Assembly (NCBI GenBank): GCA_041557595.1
Contig: JBFFGE010000029.1
Coordinates: 1 to 31,632, forward strand
Direction: 5' to 3'
DNA length: 31,632 nt
Source of the DNA: JAOTYV01 sp041557595
GTDB lineage: Bacteria; Pseudomonadota; Alphaproteobacteria; UBA8366
The notes below the pieces were generated by a model. That model did not search any database. It was not told where the DNA came from and worked only from the letters and a program-made list of their open reading frames with translations. Shown here one piece after another: positions 7,906 to 16,757 of this stretch. Both the position numbers and the translations under genes were made by a program. The first letter of the stretch is position 1, and every line of letters begins with the position of its first letter.

Positions 7906-10653
7906 ATGTTCGACGGAATTACGGATCGGTTTAGCGAAATTCTGAAGTCGGTCTTCGGGACGGCCAATACCCGCACGGTGAAGCACTTGCAGGCCACGGT
8001 CGATGAGATCAATGCGCTTGAACCGTCGGTCGAAAAGCTATCGGACGAGGAACTGCGCGGCCGCACCGATTGGCTGCGCGGCCGGCTGAAGGAAGGCGAG
8101 TCCCTGGACGATATCCTGGTGGACGCCTTCGCGACCGTGCGCGAGGCCGCGAAACGCACGCTCGGGCAGCGTCATTTCGACGTCCAGCTTATCGGCGGCG
8201 CCATTCAGCATAGCGGCAAGATTTCCGAGATGAAGACCGGCGAAGGCAAGACCCTGGTGGCGACGCTGCCGGTCTACCTCAACGCGATCGAAGGCAAGGG
8301 CGTCCACGTGGTTACCGTCAACGATTACCTGGCCCAGCGCGACGCCCGCTGGATGGGGCAGGTGTATGAGTTCCTGGGTTTGACGGTCGGCGTCATCGTT
8401 CACGGACAAGAAGATCCGGAACGGCAACAGCAATATGCCTGCGACATCACCTATGCGACCAACAACGAGCTGGGCTTCGATTATCTGCGCGACAACATGA
8501 AATTCAGCCTGGAGGAAATGGTCCAGCGGGAATTCAATTTTGCGATCGTCGACGAAGTCGATTCGATCCTCATCGACGAAGCCCGGACGCCCTTGATCAT
8601 TTCCGGCCCGACGGATGATTCCGCCGAGGACTACCGCAATGTGGACAAGCTGATCCCCCACCTGGTCGAAGCGGATTACGAGAAAGACGAAAAGCAGCGC
8701 ACCGTCACGCTGACCGAAGACGGCACCCAGCATATCGAAGACCTGATGAAGGAAGCGGGCCTGCTGTCGGAAGGCGGGCTCTACGACATTCAAAACGTTT
8801 CGCTCGTCCATCATGCGAACCAGGCGCTGCGCGCGCATGTCCTGTTCCACAAGGACACGGATTACATCGTCACCGACGACAAGGTCGTCATCATCGACGA
8901 GTTTACCGGCCGCATGATGGAAGGCCGGCGCTACTCCGACGGTCTGCACCAGGCGCTTGAGGCCAAGGAAAACGTCTCGGTGCAGAACGAGAACCAGACG
9001 CTCGCCTCGATCACCTTCCAGAACTATTTCCGCATGTACCCGAAGCTTGCCGGCATGACCGGCACGGCGATGACCGAAGCGGCCGAATTCGGCGAGATTT
9101 ACGGACTGGAGGTCGTCGAAGTCCCGACCAACAAGGATATGGTGCGGGATGATATGCACGACGAGGTCTATCGGACACGGCGCGAAAAGGATGCCGCCAT
9201 CGTGGCGCAAATCCAGGATTGTCAAACGCGCGGACAGCCGGTCCTTGTCGGCACGATCAGCATCGAAAAGTCGGAAGAGCTCGCGGAACAGCTCAAAAAG
9301 GCCAAGATCAAGCACCGGGTCCTGAACGCCCGCCAGCACGAGCAGGAAGCGTTTATCATCGCGGAGGCGGGCACCAGCGGCGCCGTCACCATCGCCACCA
9401 ACATGGCCGGCCGCGGCACGGATATCCAGCTCGGCGGCAATTTCGAAATGCGGGTGGAGCGCGAATTGGCGGATGTCGACGACGAACAGGCCCGGGCGCA
9501 AAAGATCGAATCCATTAAGCAAGACATCGCTGCCAAGCGGGAAGATGTCCTGAAGGCCGGCGGGCTGTTCGTACTAGGCACCGAGCGGCACGAATCGCGG
9601 CGCATCGACAATCAGCTCCGCGGCCGCGCCGGCCGGCAGGGCGACCCGGGCGCGTCCAAATTCTTCGTCAGCCTCGAAGACGATCTGATGCGGATTTTCG
9701 GTTCCGAGCGAATGGACGGAATGCTGCGCAAGCTCGGCCTCGAAGAAGGCGAAGCGATCATCCATCCCTGGATCAACAAAGCGCTTGAAAAGGCGCAGGA
9801 GAAAGTCGAACAGCGCAACTTCGACATTCGCAAGCATCTGCTGCAATACGACAACGTGATGAACGACCAGCGCAAGGTCATCTATGAGCAGCGCAAGGAC
9901 CTGATGCGCACCGACAACGTCAGCGACGATATCGTCTCCATGCGCCACGAAGTCATCGACGGCATGATCGCCCAGGCGATTCCCGAATCCGCCATGCCGG
10001 AGCAATGGTCGGTCGATCTGTTGCACGAGGAATGCCTGCGCCTGCTTGGGCTCGACCTGCCGGTGGCGGAATGGGCCGCCGAGGAAGGCATCGCCGAGCA
10101 GGAAATCAGGGAAAGGATTGCCAACGCCATCGACCACAAGATGGCCGAAAAAGCCGCGACCTATGGTCCGGAAGCGATGCGTTTCGCGGAAAAGAGCGTC
10201 CTGCTGCAAATTCTCGACCAGTCCTGGAAAGACCACCTGTTGCAGCTCGACCATTTGCGCCAGGGCATCGGATTGCGCGCCTACGGTCAGCGCGACCCGC
10301 TCAACGAATACAAACGCGAGGCCTTCGACCTGTTCGGCGACATGCTGGGCCGGGTGCGGGAAACCGTGACCGGGTTCCTCTCGCATGTGGAATTGCAGTT
10401 CGACGAGTTGCCGGACGAACTGGTGCAAAGCGATGGCCAAGAGATGATCGAATCGCGCGCCGAACCGGGCCTGTTCGGCGAACTCGACGACGAGACGGAT
10501 GTTTCGCTTCTGTCGCAGTCGCCGGTCCGCTCACGCGCCGCCGCGGCGCAGACCAATCCCGACGATCCGTCGACCTGGGGAAAAGTGCCGCGCAACGCAG
10601 CTTGCCCCTGTGGCTCCGGGCGCAAATTCAAGCACTGCCACGGACGCATCTGA
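7906..10653 (+). CDS. secA: Preprotein translocase ATPase SecA
   Basis: This 915-residue motor ATPase drives unfolded preproteins through SecYEG. The Walker A MKTGEGKT is at 109-116, the DEVDSILIDEARTPL segment at about 215, the GMTGTA motif and the TNMAGRGTDI motif lie in the two nucleotide-binding folds, and the helical scaffold follows. The C-terminal zinc ligand CPCGSGRKFKHCH (residues 900-912) is intact, which is the SecB and lipid interaction tail. Length is normal. Transcription begins from the intergenic region shared with the parvulin gene. A small hairpin follows the stop codon. Confidence 0.99.
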   Translation: MFDGITDRFSEILKSVFGTANTRTVKHLQATVDEINALEPSVEKLSDEELRGRTDWLRGRLKEGESLDDILVDAFATVREAAKRTLGQRHFDVQLIGGAIQHSGKISEMKTGEGKTLVATLPVYLNAIEGKGVHVVTVNDYLAQRDARWMGQVYEFLGLTVGVIVHGQEDPERQQQYACDITYATNNELGFDYLRDNMKFSLEEMVQREFNFAIVDEVDSILIDEARTPLIISGPTDDSAEDYRNVDKLIPHLVEADYEKDEKQRTVTLTEDGTQHIEDLMKEAGLLSEGGLYDIQNVSLVHHANQALRAHVLFHKDTDYIVTDDKVVIIDEFTGRMMEGRRYSDGLHQALEAKENVSVQNENQTLASITFQNYFRMYPKLAGMTGTAMTEAAEFGEIYGLEVVEVPTNKDMVRDDMHDEVYRTRREKDAAIVAQIQDCQTRGQPVLVGTISIEKSEELAEQLKKAKIKHRVLNARQHEQEAFIIAEAGTSGAVTIATNMAGRGTDIQLGGNFEMRVERELADVDDEQARAQKIESIKQDIAAKREDVLKAGGLFVLGTERHESRRIDNQLRGRAGRQGDPGASKFFVSLEDDLMRIFGSERMDGMLRKLGLEEGEAIIHPWINKALEKAQEKVEQRNFDIRKHLLQYDNVMNDQRKVIYEQRKDLMRTDNVSDDIVSMRHEVIDGMIAQAIPESAMPEQWSVDLLHEECLRLLGLDLPVAEWAAEEGIAEQEIRERIANAIDHKMAEKAATYGPEAMRFAEKSVLLQILDQSWKDHLLQLDHLRQGIGLRAYGQRDPLNEYKREAFDLFGDMLGRVRETVTGFLSHVELQFDELPDELVQSDGQEMIESRAEPGLFGELDDETDVSLLSQSPVRSRAAAAQTNPDDPSTWGKVPRNAACPCGSGRKFKHCHGRI

Positions 10654-10657
10654 GCGA

Positions 10658-10678
10658 CGCCGCGACTGAAGCGCGGCG
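10658..10678. terminator. Possible bidirectional terminator between secA and the lipoprotein gene
   Basis: The arms CGCCGCG and CGCGGCG pair perfectly around a seven-base loop, between convergent genes. There is no strong T-run on either side, so the call rests on position and stem strength. Confidence 0.4.
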
Positions 10679-10681
10679 CCT

Positions 10682-11011
10682 TCAGCGAATGTCGCCGCAG
10701 GTGTCGGAAATTTCCCGGATAATGAATGTCGTGCCCTGACGGCAAAACGGCTGCGGCGAATTGAAGCCGCAGACACACACCCGGTCGCCCGGGCCGAAGC
10801 CGCGCAGCGGGCCGCCGAGCGTGAGGAGCGACCCGCTTTCCGTCCGCATCGCCTGACAGGTATCTCCCTCGTCGGTAAGCCGTCCCCGGAAACACCCATT
10901 CGATACCGGCCCGCGCACCGCCGAGCTTTCGGCCGACGGTCCGCCGCGATCTGAACCGTCGCCGCAACCCGCGTTCATCATGATTGCGGCGCAGACGACC
11001 AGCCACCGCAT
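10682..11011 (-). CDS. Small Cys-rich probable lipoprotein
   Basis: This 109-residue protein starts with a short hydrophobic signal ending MNAGC, so Cys16 could be lipidated, although Asn at -3 makes the lipobox weak. The mature part has further cysteines (CFRGRL, CQAMRTE, VCVCGF, PFCRQ, DTCGD) and a GDRVCVCG core that resembles small domain families such as DUF5818; I hold that loosely. Its ATG overlaps the accA stop codon by one base (TGATG), so it is probably translated by re-initiation after accA. The link to fatty-acid synthesis is positional only. Confidence 0.72.
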   Translation of the reverse strand: MRWLVVCAAIMMNAGCGDGSDRGGPSAESSAVRGPVSNGCFRGRLTDEGDTCQAMRTESGSLLTLGGPLRGFGPGDRVCVCGFNSPQPFCRQGTTFIIREISDTCGDIR

Positions 11012-11967
11012 CAGGCCAGCCCTTCCTTCCCCATATTGAGGAATTTTTCGCGCCTATTGCGGCGCAGCGTGCCACCGTCATGACGACTCAATTCGATCAG
11101 GCGTTTTTCGATTGCATCCCCGAGCGATTGGATTGCCGCGCCCTTGTCCCGATGCGCACCGCCGAGCGGCTCGGCGACGATGTCATCGATCAATCCGAAA
11201 CCGAGGAGGTCTTGCGCCGTGAGCCGCAACGCCTCGGCCGCGACCTGCGAGTGTTCGGCGCTGCGCCACAGGATCGATGCGCAGCCCTCCGGCGAAATCA
11301 CCGAATAGATGCTGTGCTCGAGCATGATGATGTGATTGCCCGTGGCGATTGCGATGGCGCCGCCAGAACCGCCTTCGCCGATCACCGCGCCGATGATCGG
11401 CACGCGCAGCGCCAGGCACTTTTCGATACAGGAAGCGATTGCCTCGGCCTGCCCCCGTTCTTCCGCACCGACGCCCGGGTAGGCGCCGGGCGTATCGACC
11501 AGGGCGATCACCGGCAAATGGAAACGGTCCGCCAGATCCATCAGGCGCCGCGCCTTGCGATAGCCTTCCGGCCGCGCCATGCCGAAATTATGGGCGACCC
11601 GTTCGGTGGTGTCCGCGCCTTTTTCTTGCCCGATCACCACACAGCAATGACCGCGAAACCGGCCGATGCCGCCCAAGATCGCCTTGTCGTCCGCAAAACA
11701 GCGATCGCCCGCAATCGGCGTGTAATCGTCGATAAGGCCGGCGACGTAATCGCCGAAATGCGGCCGTTCCGGATGGCGCGCGACGAGCACCTTTTGCCAG
11801 GGCGTGAGCTTGACATAGGTCTGCGTCAACAGCCGGTCGGCCTTGCCCTGCAGCTTCGACACCTCGTCGGCAATGTTCAGGTCGCCCTGACCCGCGAGAT
11901 GCCGTAGCTCTTCGATCTTGCCTTCCAATTCGGCGATCGGTTTTTCGAAATCGAGATATGTTTTCAT
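11011..11967 (-). CDS. accA: Acetyl-CoA carboxylase carboxyltransferase subunit alpha
   Basis: This 318-residue subunit pairs with AccD to move the carboxyl group from biotin to acetyl-CoA, the first committed step of fatty acid synthesis. Recognisable stretches are YLDFEKPIAELEGKIEELR at the N-terminus, the VDTPGAYPGVGAEERGQ loop, the oxyanion segment IGEGGSGGA and the ISPEGCASILWR motif. The ATG at 11967 is preferred over a longer start at 12015, because the family begins close to this residue. It follows the XerD-like gene by about 65 bases. Confidence 0.98.
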   Translation of the reverse strand: MKTYLDFEKPIAELEGKIEELRHLAGQGDLNIADEVSKLQGKADRLLTQTYVKLTPWQKVLVARHPERPHFGDYVAGLIDDYTPIAGDRCFADDKAILGGIGRFRGHCCVVIGQEKGADTTERVAHNFGMARPEGYRKARRLMDLADRFHLPVIALVDTPGAYPGVGAEERGQAEAIASCIEKCLALRVPIIGAVIGEGGSGGAIAIATGNHIIMLEHSIYSVISPEGCASILWRSAEHSQVAAEALRLTAQDLLGFGLIDDIVAEPLGGAHRDKGAAIQSLGDAIEKRLIELSRHDGGTLRRNRREKFLNMGKEGLA

Positions 11968-12032
11968 GATGGCGCGCCGTGTTCCCCCGCACAAAGGCGC
12001 GCGTTCGTAACACAACGAACGGAAAAATGGAA

Positions 12033-12935
12033 TTAACGATGTGTCGTCGAACGACCCGGCGCAATGGATGAGGCCGATAGCGGATGCTTGTCCGCCACCA
12101 GCGATTTCAGCCGCTCGTCCAACACATGGGTGTAGATTTGCGTCGTCGAGATGTCCGCATGGCCCAGCATTTGCTGGACCGATCGGAGATCCGCTCCATG
12201 GGCAAGCAAATGGCTGGCAAAGGCATGGCGCAGCACATGGGGGCTGACGTGCCGCGGCTCGATACCGACCGTGACGGCCAAATCCTTGAGGATTTGCCCA
12301 AACCTTTGCCGCGTGAGATAGCCGTCCTTGGCGCGCGAAGGGAACAGCCAGGGCGAGGGCTGATCTTTTTTTAGAAACCGAGGCCGGATCTCGAGATACC
12401 GGCGAAGCGCGTCCCGCGATGCCTTGGTGACCGGCACCATTCGCTCCCGGCCGCCCTTGCCGCGAACAATGATGACGTCGCGCTCGCGCTGCGCCGCGGC
12501 AAGCGGCAATGTGACCAACTCCGAAACGCGCAGCCCGGTCGCGTACAACAACTCCAGCATCGCCGCGAGCCGCCGGCCTTCCGGACCCTTCATCGCGTAG
12601 GCGCCGCCAAGCAGCCGCTCCACCTGTTCTTCCGAGAGAACTTTCGGCAGCGAGCGGCCTCGTCGGGGTCCGTCCAACCCCGCCGCGGGATCATCCGCCC
12701 GAATGCCCTCCGAAAAGAGAAATCGAAAATACTGGCGCACCGCCGAAAGCCGGCGCGCCGCGGTCGCCGCGGCCGCCCCGTTGTCGGAGAGCTCGCCGAG
12801 ATAGGCCCGGATATCCTCCGGCGCAACATCCGCATCCCGCCGGCCCCGGCGCCCCATCGAGCGCAGGAAATCTTCCAGATCCCGCCGGTAGGCCAGCAGC
12901 GTGTTCGGGGCGGCGCCGCGTTCCGCCGCCAGCAT
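12033..12935 (-). CDS. xerD: Tyrosine recombinase XerD-like
   Basis: This is a tyrosine site-specific recombinase, probably XerD, which with XerC resolves chromosome dimers at dif. From the first standard start codon (300 residues) all catalytic residues are present: Arg136 (TGLRVSEL), Lys160, His233 and Arg236 (HVLRH), His259 (LGHADI) and nucleophile Tyr268 (YTHV). Homologous-looking sequence (RLETFLE) continues upstream of this ATG, but no ATG, GTG or TTG occurs before an in-frame stop at 13005-13007. The start is therefore either internal or non-standard (an ATA overlaps the previous gene's stop). No dif site was seen. Confidence 0.9.
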   Translation of the reverse strand: MLAAERGAAPNTLLAYRRDLEDFLRSMGRRGRRDADVAPEDIRAYLGELSDNGAAAATAARRLSAVRQYFRFLFSEGIRADDPAAGLDGPRRGRSLPKVLSEEQVERLLGGAYAMKGPEGRRLAAMLELLYATGLRVSELVTLPLAAAQRERDVIIVRGKGGRERMVPVTKASRDALRRYLEIRPRFLKKDQPSPWLFPSRAKDGYLTRQRFGQILKDLAVTVGIEPRHVSPHVLRHAFASHLLAHGADLRSVQQMLGHADISTTQIYTHVLDERLKSLVADKHPLSASSIAPGRSTTHR

Positions 12936-12979
12936 TTCAAGGAAAGTTTCAAGTCTGTGGGGAGGCGCCGCCCGCGGTG

Positions 12980-14803
12980 CTATAGCCCTGCCTCCAGCGC
13001 CGCCTCAAGGCCGAGCGCCGCGGCATCCTGCGGCATGCCGATCGCCCGCAAGGCCAGAATGGCATCGCGCAAGGTTCCCGTATCCAATGCCTGTAGCGGG
13101 TCGCTGCCGATCATCATCAACAACAGGAGCACCGTTTCGCCGCGCCTGCCATCGCCCGCCGCGTGTCGCAGGGCAAAGCGGTAGGCCACCGGCGGCAATT
13201 CAACTTGCCGACCCTCCGCCGCGCCCAGAATATGTTGCCAATACTCGGGCGGCGGCACCGCCCCGAATGCTTCCAACAACGCCAAGGCAAGACCGGCGCG
13301 TCGTTCGGCGTTTTCCGGATCGGCCTCTTTCAAGACTGCGAGCCATGCAATCATCTCCTCCCGCCGGTCGATCCGCGATCGGTCTTCGGCGCCGGAGAGC
13401 AGAGACAAGGCCCAGAGACCGTCGCGCTGCTTGCGCGCCTCCTCGTCGCGATGCGCCCGCTGACGCAACTGCACCAGCCAGGGCTGCGCCGCTTCCGCGT
13501 CGCCGATCGCCAGCAGCGCGCGCGACGCCGTCCCGGCAAACCAGGCGAGTTCCCCGGTGACCTTCATTTCCTTGATGACCGGATGATAGAGGCGGACCGA
13601 CAAGGCATACAGGCCGTCGGCCTGTGCCAGTTCGAGCGCTTTCTGGATCACCGCGGCCTTTGCCGCAGGGACCGACTGTTTTTGTTCGGCGCGGAACAGC
13701 AGCGCCCGTCCGCGCGGCGTACGCTGTTCGGCGGCTACCGACAGCGCCTTTTCCAATTCCTTTTCGCTGAACTCGACGCCGCCATAGACTTCGGCCAGCC
13801 GGGTCGGCGACATCGCACCGAACCGCGCGGCCCGCTCGGCCGCTTCGAGCTGCACCTCGAGCGACGCATTCGGGCTCACGCCGATGGCGCGCAATATCGC
13901 CGGCGATGACGTCGACAGGACATCCTTGGGCAATTTCAACTTGGTCGTCCGTACCATCGCGAGATGCAGCGCCGACGGATTTTTCAAGCTGGCGAGTTTC
14001 CCGCTCTTGTTCGCACTCACGCGATTGGCCAAGACGAAGAACGCCGGGTCGTTCGCTTCGTTGCTTTCCGCCAGTAGATTGGTTCCGAGCGCCGCGGCCT
14101 CCGAATTGCCATCCATCAACTGACAAAATATGACGACGCGCTGCCAATAGGCGTCGACCAGGCGGCTGCTATCCCGCTTCGCTTCGCCGCACGCGCCGCC
14201 GACATCGTTCGAAAGCAGCATATTCTCGACGCGCAGGCGATGCAGGTTGATATCGTTGAGGCGCGCCGGCGCGACCTTGATCAAATTCGCCGCCGGTCCG
14301 ACAAATCCCATTTCGTGCAACCGCTCCACGCGACGGACGAGCAGGCTGGTCTTCGGGACCTTGGCGTCTTCCGGCGGCAACGCAGCCGCGGAGAGCAGCA
14401 TTCTGCGGGCAAGCGACCGCAATGTCGGAGACCGCATCGCGGAAGGGAGCCGCGGCAGCAGGCGTTCGATCATTGCCCGCGGGGTACCGCGCCACATGTC
14501 GGGACCAAATCCGCCTTTGCTCTCATCGAGAATACCGATTGAATCGGCATCCACCCGCCCAAGATTTTCAATTTGTATGGCCGGCAGGGAGGGCGAGATC
14601 GATGGACGCTCCTCTTCCGCCGCCTTGGAGACGATGGGCGTCGACAAATCGCGGCGCGGCGTCAGTTGCACCGGTCCGGACTGGGCCAACAGAACGCCCG
14701 CGGGGCCAACGGCATCGGCCGCGAACGCCGTCGCGCCCGAAACCAAGGCTCCGAGCGCTAATGCACCTGCCACGAGGGATTTATCGGGGAAAACGCCCGT
14801 CAT
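12980..14803 (-). CDS. Large exported alpha-helical protein, unknown function
   Basis: This 607-residue protein starts with a signal peptide (residues 1-28, ending ATAFA before Ala29). The mature part is helical, rich in Ala, Leu and Arg, with TPR-like helix pairs (such as ALLAIGDAEAAQPWLVQLRQRA). It resembles solenoid scaffold proteins; I do not recognise a named family. It is the second gene of a unit that begins with a 46-codon membrane peptide whose last 23 bases overlap this start, and it is followed by the XerD-like gene. Translational coupling to the small gene is likely. A periplasmic location is inferred. Confidence 0.75.
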   Translation of the reverse strand: MTGVFPDKSLVAGALALGALVSGATAFAADAVGPAGVLLAQSGPVQLTPRRDLSTPIVSKAAEEERPSISPSLPAIQIENLGRVDADSIGILDESKGGFGPDMWRGTPRAMIERLLPRLPSAMRSPTLRSLARRMLLSAAALPPEDAKVPKTSLLVRRVERLHEMGFVGPAANLIKVAPARLNDINLHRLRVENMLLSNDVGGACGEAKRDSSRLVDAYWQRVVIFCQLMDGNSEAAALGTNLLAESNEANDPAFFVLANRVSANKSGKLASLKNPSALHLAMVRTTKLKLPKDVLSTSSPAILRAIGVSPNASLEVQLEAAERAARFGAMSPTRLAEVYGGVEFSEKELEKALSVAAEQRTPRGRALLFRAEQKQSVPAAKAAVIQKALELAQADGLYALSVRLYHPVIKEMKVTGELAWFAGTASRALLAIGDAEAAQPWLVQLRQRAHRDEEARKQRDGLWALSLLSGAEDRSRIDRREEMIAWLAVLKEADPENAERRAGLALALLEAFGAVPPPEYWQHILGAAEGRQVELPPVAYRFALRHAAGDGRRGETVLLLLMMIGSDPLQALDTGTLRDAILALRAIGMPQDAAALGLEAALEAGL

Positions 14804-14921
14804 CTATAACCCGCTCCACGGATTTCGACGGCGGCGGGATTTCCCACGTCGCGAGAAACACTGCCCCCGATCCAATGAGCGCAATAAATACTACCAAGAT
14901 CGCTATTGTGAAACGATTCAT
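14781..14921 (-). CDS. 46-residue single-span membrane protein
   Basis: This short frame, easily missed, reads MNRFTIAILVVFIALIGSGA at its start, giving one clear transmembrane segment (about residues 4-24). It continues ATWEIPPPSKSVERVIDDGR and ends FPR. The hydrophobic stretch, the Trp-Glu-Ile-Pro-Pro-Pro boundary and the charged tail look like protein rather than chance sequence. I recall similar tails in small proteins of related bacteria but cannot verify this. The stop codon overlaps the start of the large exported protein by 23 bases in another frame, so coupled expression is probable. No strong ribosome binding site is visible. Confidence 0.65.
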   Translation of the reverse strand: MNRFTIAILVVFIALIGSGAVFLATWEIPPPSKSVERVIDDGRFPR

Positions 14922-14989
14922 TAGGCCATCGGTTATAGCTACGGTCACACCGGCCGCGAAATTCGAGTTTGCATACGGGCCGTGCGTTC

Positions 14990-15017
14990 TTGCTTTACGC
15001 TATCTTTCGACTATGGC
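14990..15017 (+). promoter_or_regulatory. Possible promoter for aroK-aroB-CorC
   Basis: A TTGCTT at 14990-14995 and TATGGC at 15012-15017, 16 bases apart, sit about 74 bases before aroK. The match is moderate. The rest of the region 14922-15090 shows no other convincing element. Confidence 0.35.
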
Positions 15018-15090
15018 AATTGTGCGGCAGTGTATAGGCCCATCCTGTGCGATTCAACGATGGGAATTCACCACTGCGCCGCCAAGGATA

Positions 15091-15645
15091 ATGACAGATA
15101 CCGAAAGACCGGACTTGCCAATGACCCTCGTGCTGGTAGGCATGATGGGCGCAGGCAAGACCGCCGTCGGCCGGAAGCTCGCCGCGCGGCTGGAGTTGCC
15201 GTTCCTGGATGCGGACGAGGAGATCGAAGAAGCCGCCGGCTGCACGATCGATGAAATCTTCGCGGAACATGGCGAAAAGGCCTTCCGGGAGGGGGAGAAA
15301 CGTGTCATCCAGCGACTGTTGTCGCAGCCGACCTGTATTCTGGCGACCGGCGGCGGCGCCTTCATGGATGACGGGACGCGGTCCATAATTCTTGAAAATG
15401 CCATTTCCGTTTGGCTCCGGGCGGATCTCAACACCCTGTGGCAGCGCGTCCGCCGGCGCAGCCACCGGCCCTTGCTGAAAACAAAACATCCGAAGCAAAC
15501 GCTTGAGGATCTGATCGACAAGCGATACCCGGTCTACGCAATGGCCGACATTACGGTCGAAAGCGATCAAGGACCGCTCGATACCACCGTGGACAGGGTG
15601 ATCGAATCGCTCAGCCGATACCTAGCAGCGAGAAACCAAACATGA
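15091..15645 (+). CDS. aroK: Shikimate kinase
   Basis: This 184-residue kinase phosphorylates shikimate at the 3-hydroxyl in the chorismate pathway. The Walker A GMMGAGKT is at residues 17-24, followed by the shikimate-binding DADEEIE and the ATGGGAF loop, then the lid RRRSHRPLL. The ATG at 15091 is chosen, with AAGGA close upstream. ATG 15121 is a real alternative, since Walker A then begins nearer the start as in shorter relatives. The long open frame upstream is chance. The aroB start overlaps its stop by an ATGA. Confidence 0.95.
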   Translation: MTDTERPDLPMTLVLVGMMGAGKTAVGRKLAARLELPFLDADEEIEEAAGCTIDEIFAEHGEKAFREGEKRVIQRLLSQPTCILATGGGAFMDDGTRSIILENAISVWLRADLNTLWQRVRRRSHRPLLKTKHPKQTLEDLIDKRYPVYAMADITVESDQGPLDTTVDRVIESLSRYLAARNQT

Positions 15646-16757
15646 GCAAGACCGAAACCGTCGTCGTCGAGTTGGACGCCCGCCGCTACGATATCGTCGT
15701 CGGCGACGGCATTCTGAAGCAGGCGGGCGGATTGATCGCGCCGGTGCTGCACCGAAAGCGGGTGCTTGTGGTGACCGACGCGAATGTCGGCGCGCTGCAC
15801 CTCGCCGCCTTGCAGGGCGCGCTCGACGATGCGGCGATCGAGCATCGATCGGTGACCCTGCCGGCCGGCGAAGGAACCAAGGATTTCGCGCATTTCGAGG
15901 GCTTGCTCGACGACCTGCTCGATCACGGCATCGAACGCCGCACCACATTGATCGCGTTGGGCGGCGGGGTGGTCGGAGATTTGACCGGATTCGCCGCGGC
16001 CGTGGCCTTGCGCGGGATCGACTTCGTACAAATTCCGACGACGCTGCTGGCCCAGGTCGACAGCTCGGTCGGTGGCAAGACCGGCATCAATACCCGGCAC
16101 GGCAAGAACCTGGTCGGCGCCTTTCATCAACCGCGCCTGGTGATCGCGGATACTGCGATTTTGGATTCATTGCCGCGCCGCGAACTGCTCGCGGGTTATG
16201 CCGAAGTGGCGAAATACGGGTTGATCAACGACCCGGATTTCTTCGCCTGGCTCGAGGAAAACGGCGCGGCGCTCATCGCCGGCGACGCGACGGCGCGTCG
16301 TCATGCGATCGTCACGAGCTGCCGGGCCAAGGCCGCCATCGTCGCCGGCGACGAGCGCGAAACTGCCGACCGGGCATTGCTCAACCTGGGACACACGTTC
16401 GGGCATGCGCTCGAAGCGGAAACCGGATTCGGCGACGCGCTGCTGCATGGCGAGGCGGTTGCCATCGGAATGGTCCTCGCGTTCGAACTGTCCGAACGGC
16501 TCGGGCTATGCCCCGCCGAAGACACCAAGCGCGTGCGCCGGCACCTGGCGGCCGTGGGCCTGCCGACCACGGTCGGCGAAGCGCTTGGAAATCATTGGGA
16601 CGCCGACCTGCTGATCCGGCACATGGGCAAGGACAAGAAAGTCGTCGATGGACGCATGACCTTCGTGCTCGCGCGCGGCATCGGCAAGGCCTACCTGACC
16701 CAGGACGTCGCGACGGGAGACCTGGAAAGTCTGTTCGAAGGAGCGCAAACGACATGA
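15642..16757 (+). CDS. aroB: 3-dehydroquinate synthase
   Basis: This 371-residue NAD- and metal-dependent enzyme converts DAHP to 3-dehydroquinate, the second step of the shikimate pathway. Recognised parts are the nucleotide-binding GGGVVGDLTGFAA, the DSSVGGKTGIN segment, AGYAEVAKYGLI, and the metal-binding histidines in NLGHTFGHALE and HGEAVAIGM. Length is normal. It overlaps both aroK and the CorC gene by ATGA, so all three are expected to be cotranslated. Confidence 0.98.
   Translation: MSKTETVVVELDARRYDIVVGDGILKQAGGLIAPVLHRKRVLVVTDANVGALHLAALQGALDDAAIEHRSVTLPAGEGTKDFAHFEGLLDDLLDHGIERRTTLIALGGGVVGDLTGFAAAVALRGIDFVQIPTTLLAQVDSSVGGKTGINTRHGKNLVGAFHQPRLVIADTAILDSLPRRELLAGYAEVAKYGLINDPDFFAWLEENGAALIAGDATARRHAIVTSCRAKAAIVAGDERETADRALLNLGHTFGHALEAETGFGDALLHGEAVAIGMVLAFELSERLGLCPAEDTKRVRRHLAAVGLPTTVGEALGNHWDADLLIRHMGKDKKVVDGRMTFVLARGIGKAYLTQDVATGDLESLFEGAQTT

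Noticed and set aside
8038..9522. Long open frames on the strand opposite secA (also 9574-10440)
   Set aside because: They are mirror frames of a high-GC coding region, show no recognisable domains, and secA is certain.
14422..15090. N-terminal extension of aroK
   Set aside because: The frame is open by chance and overlaps two minus-strand genes; shikimate kinases begin close to the Walker A motif.
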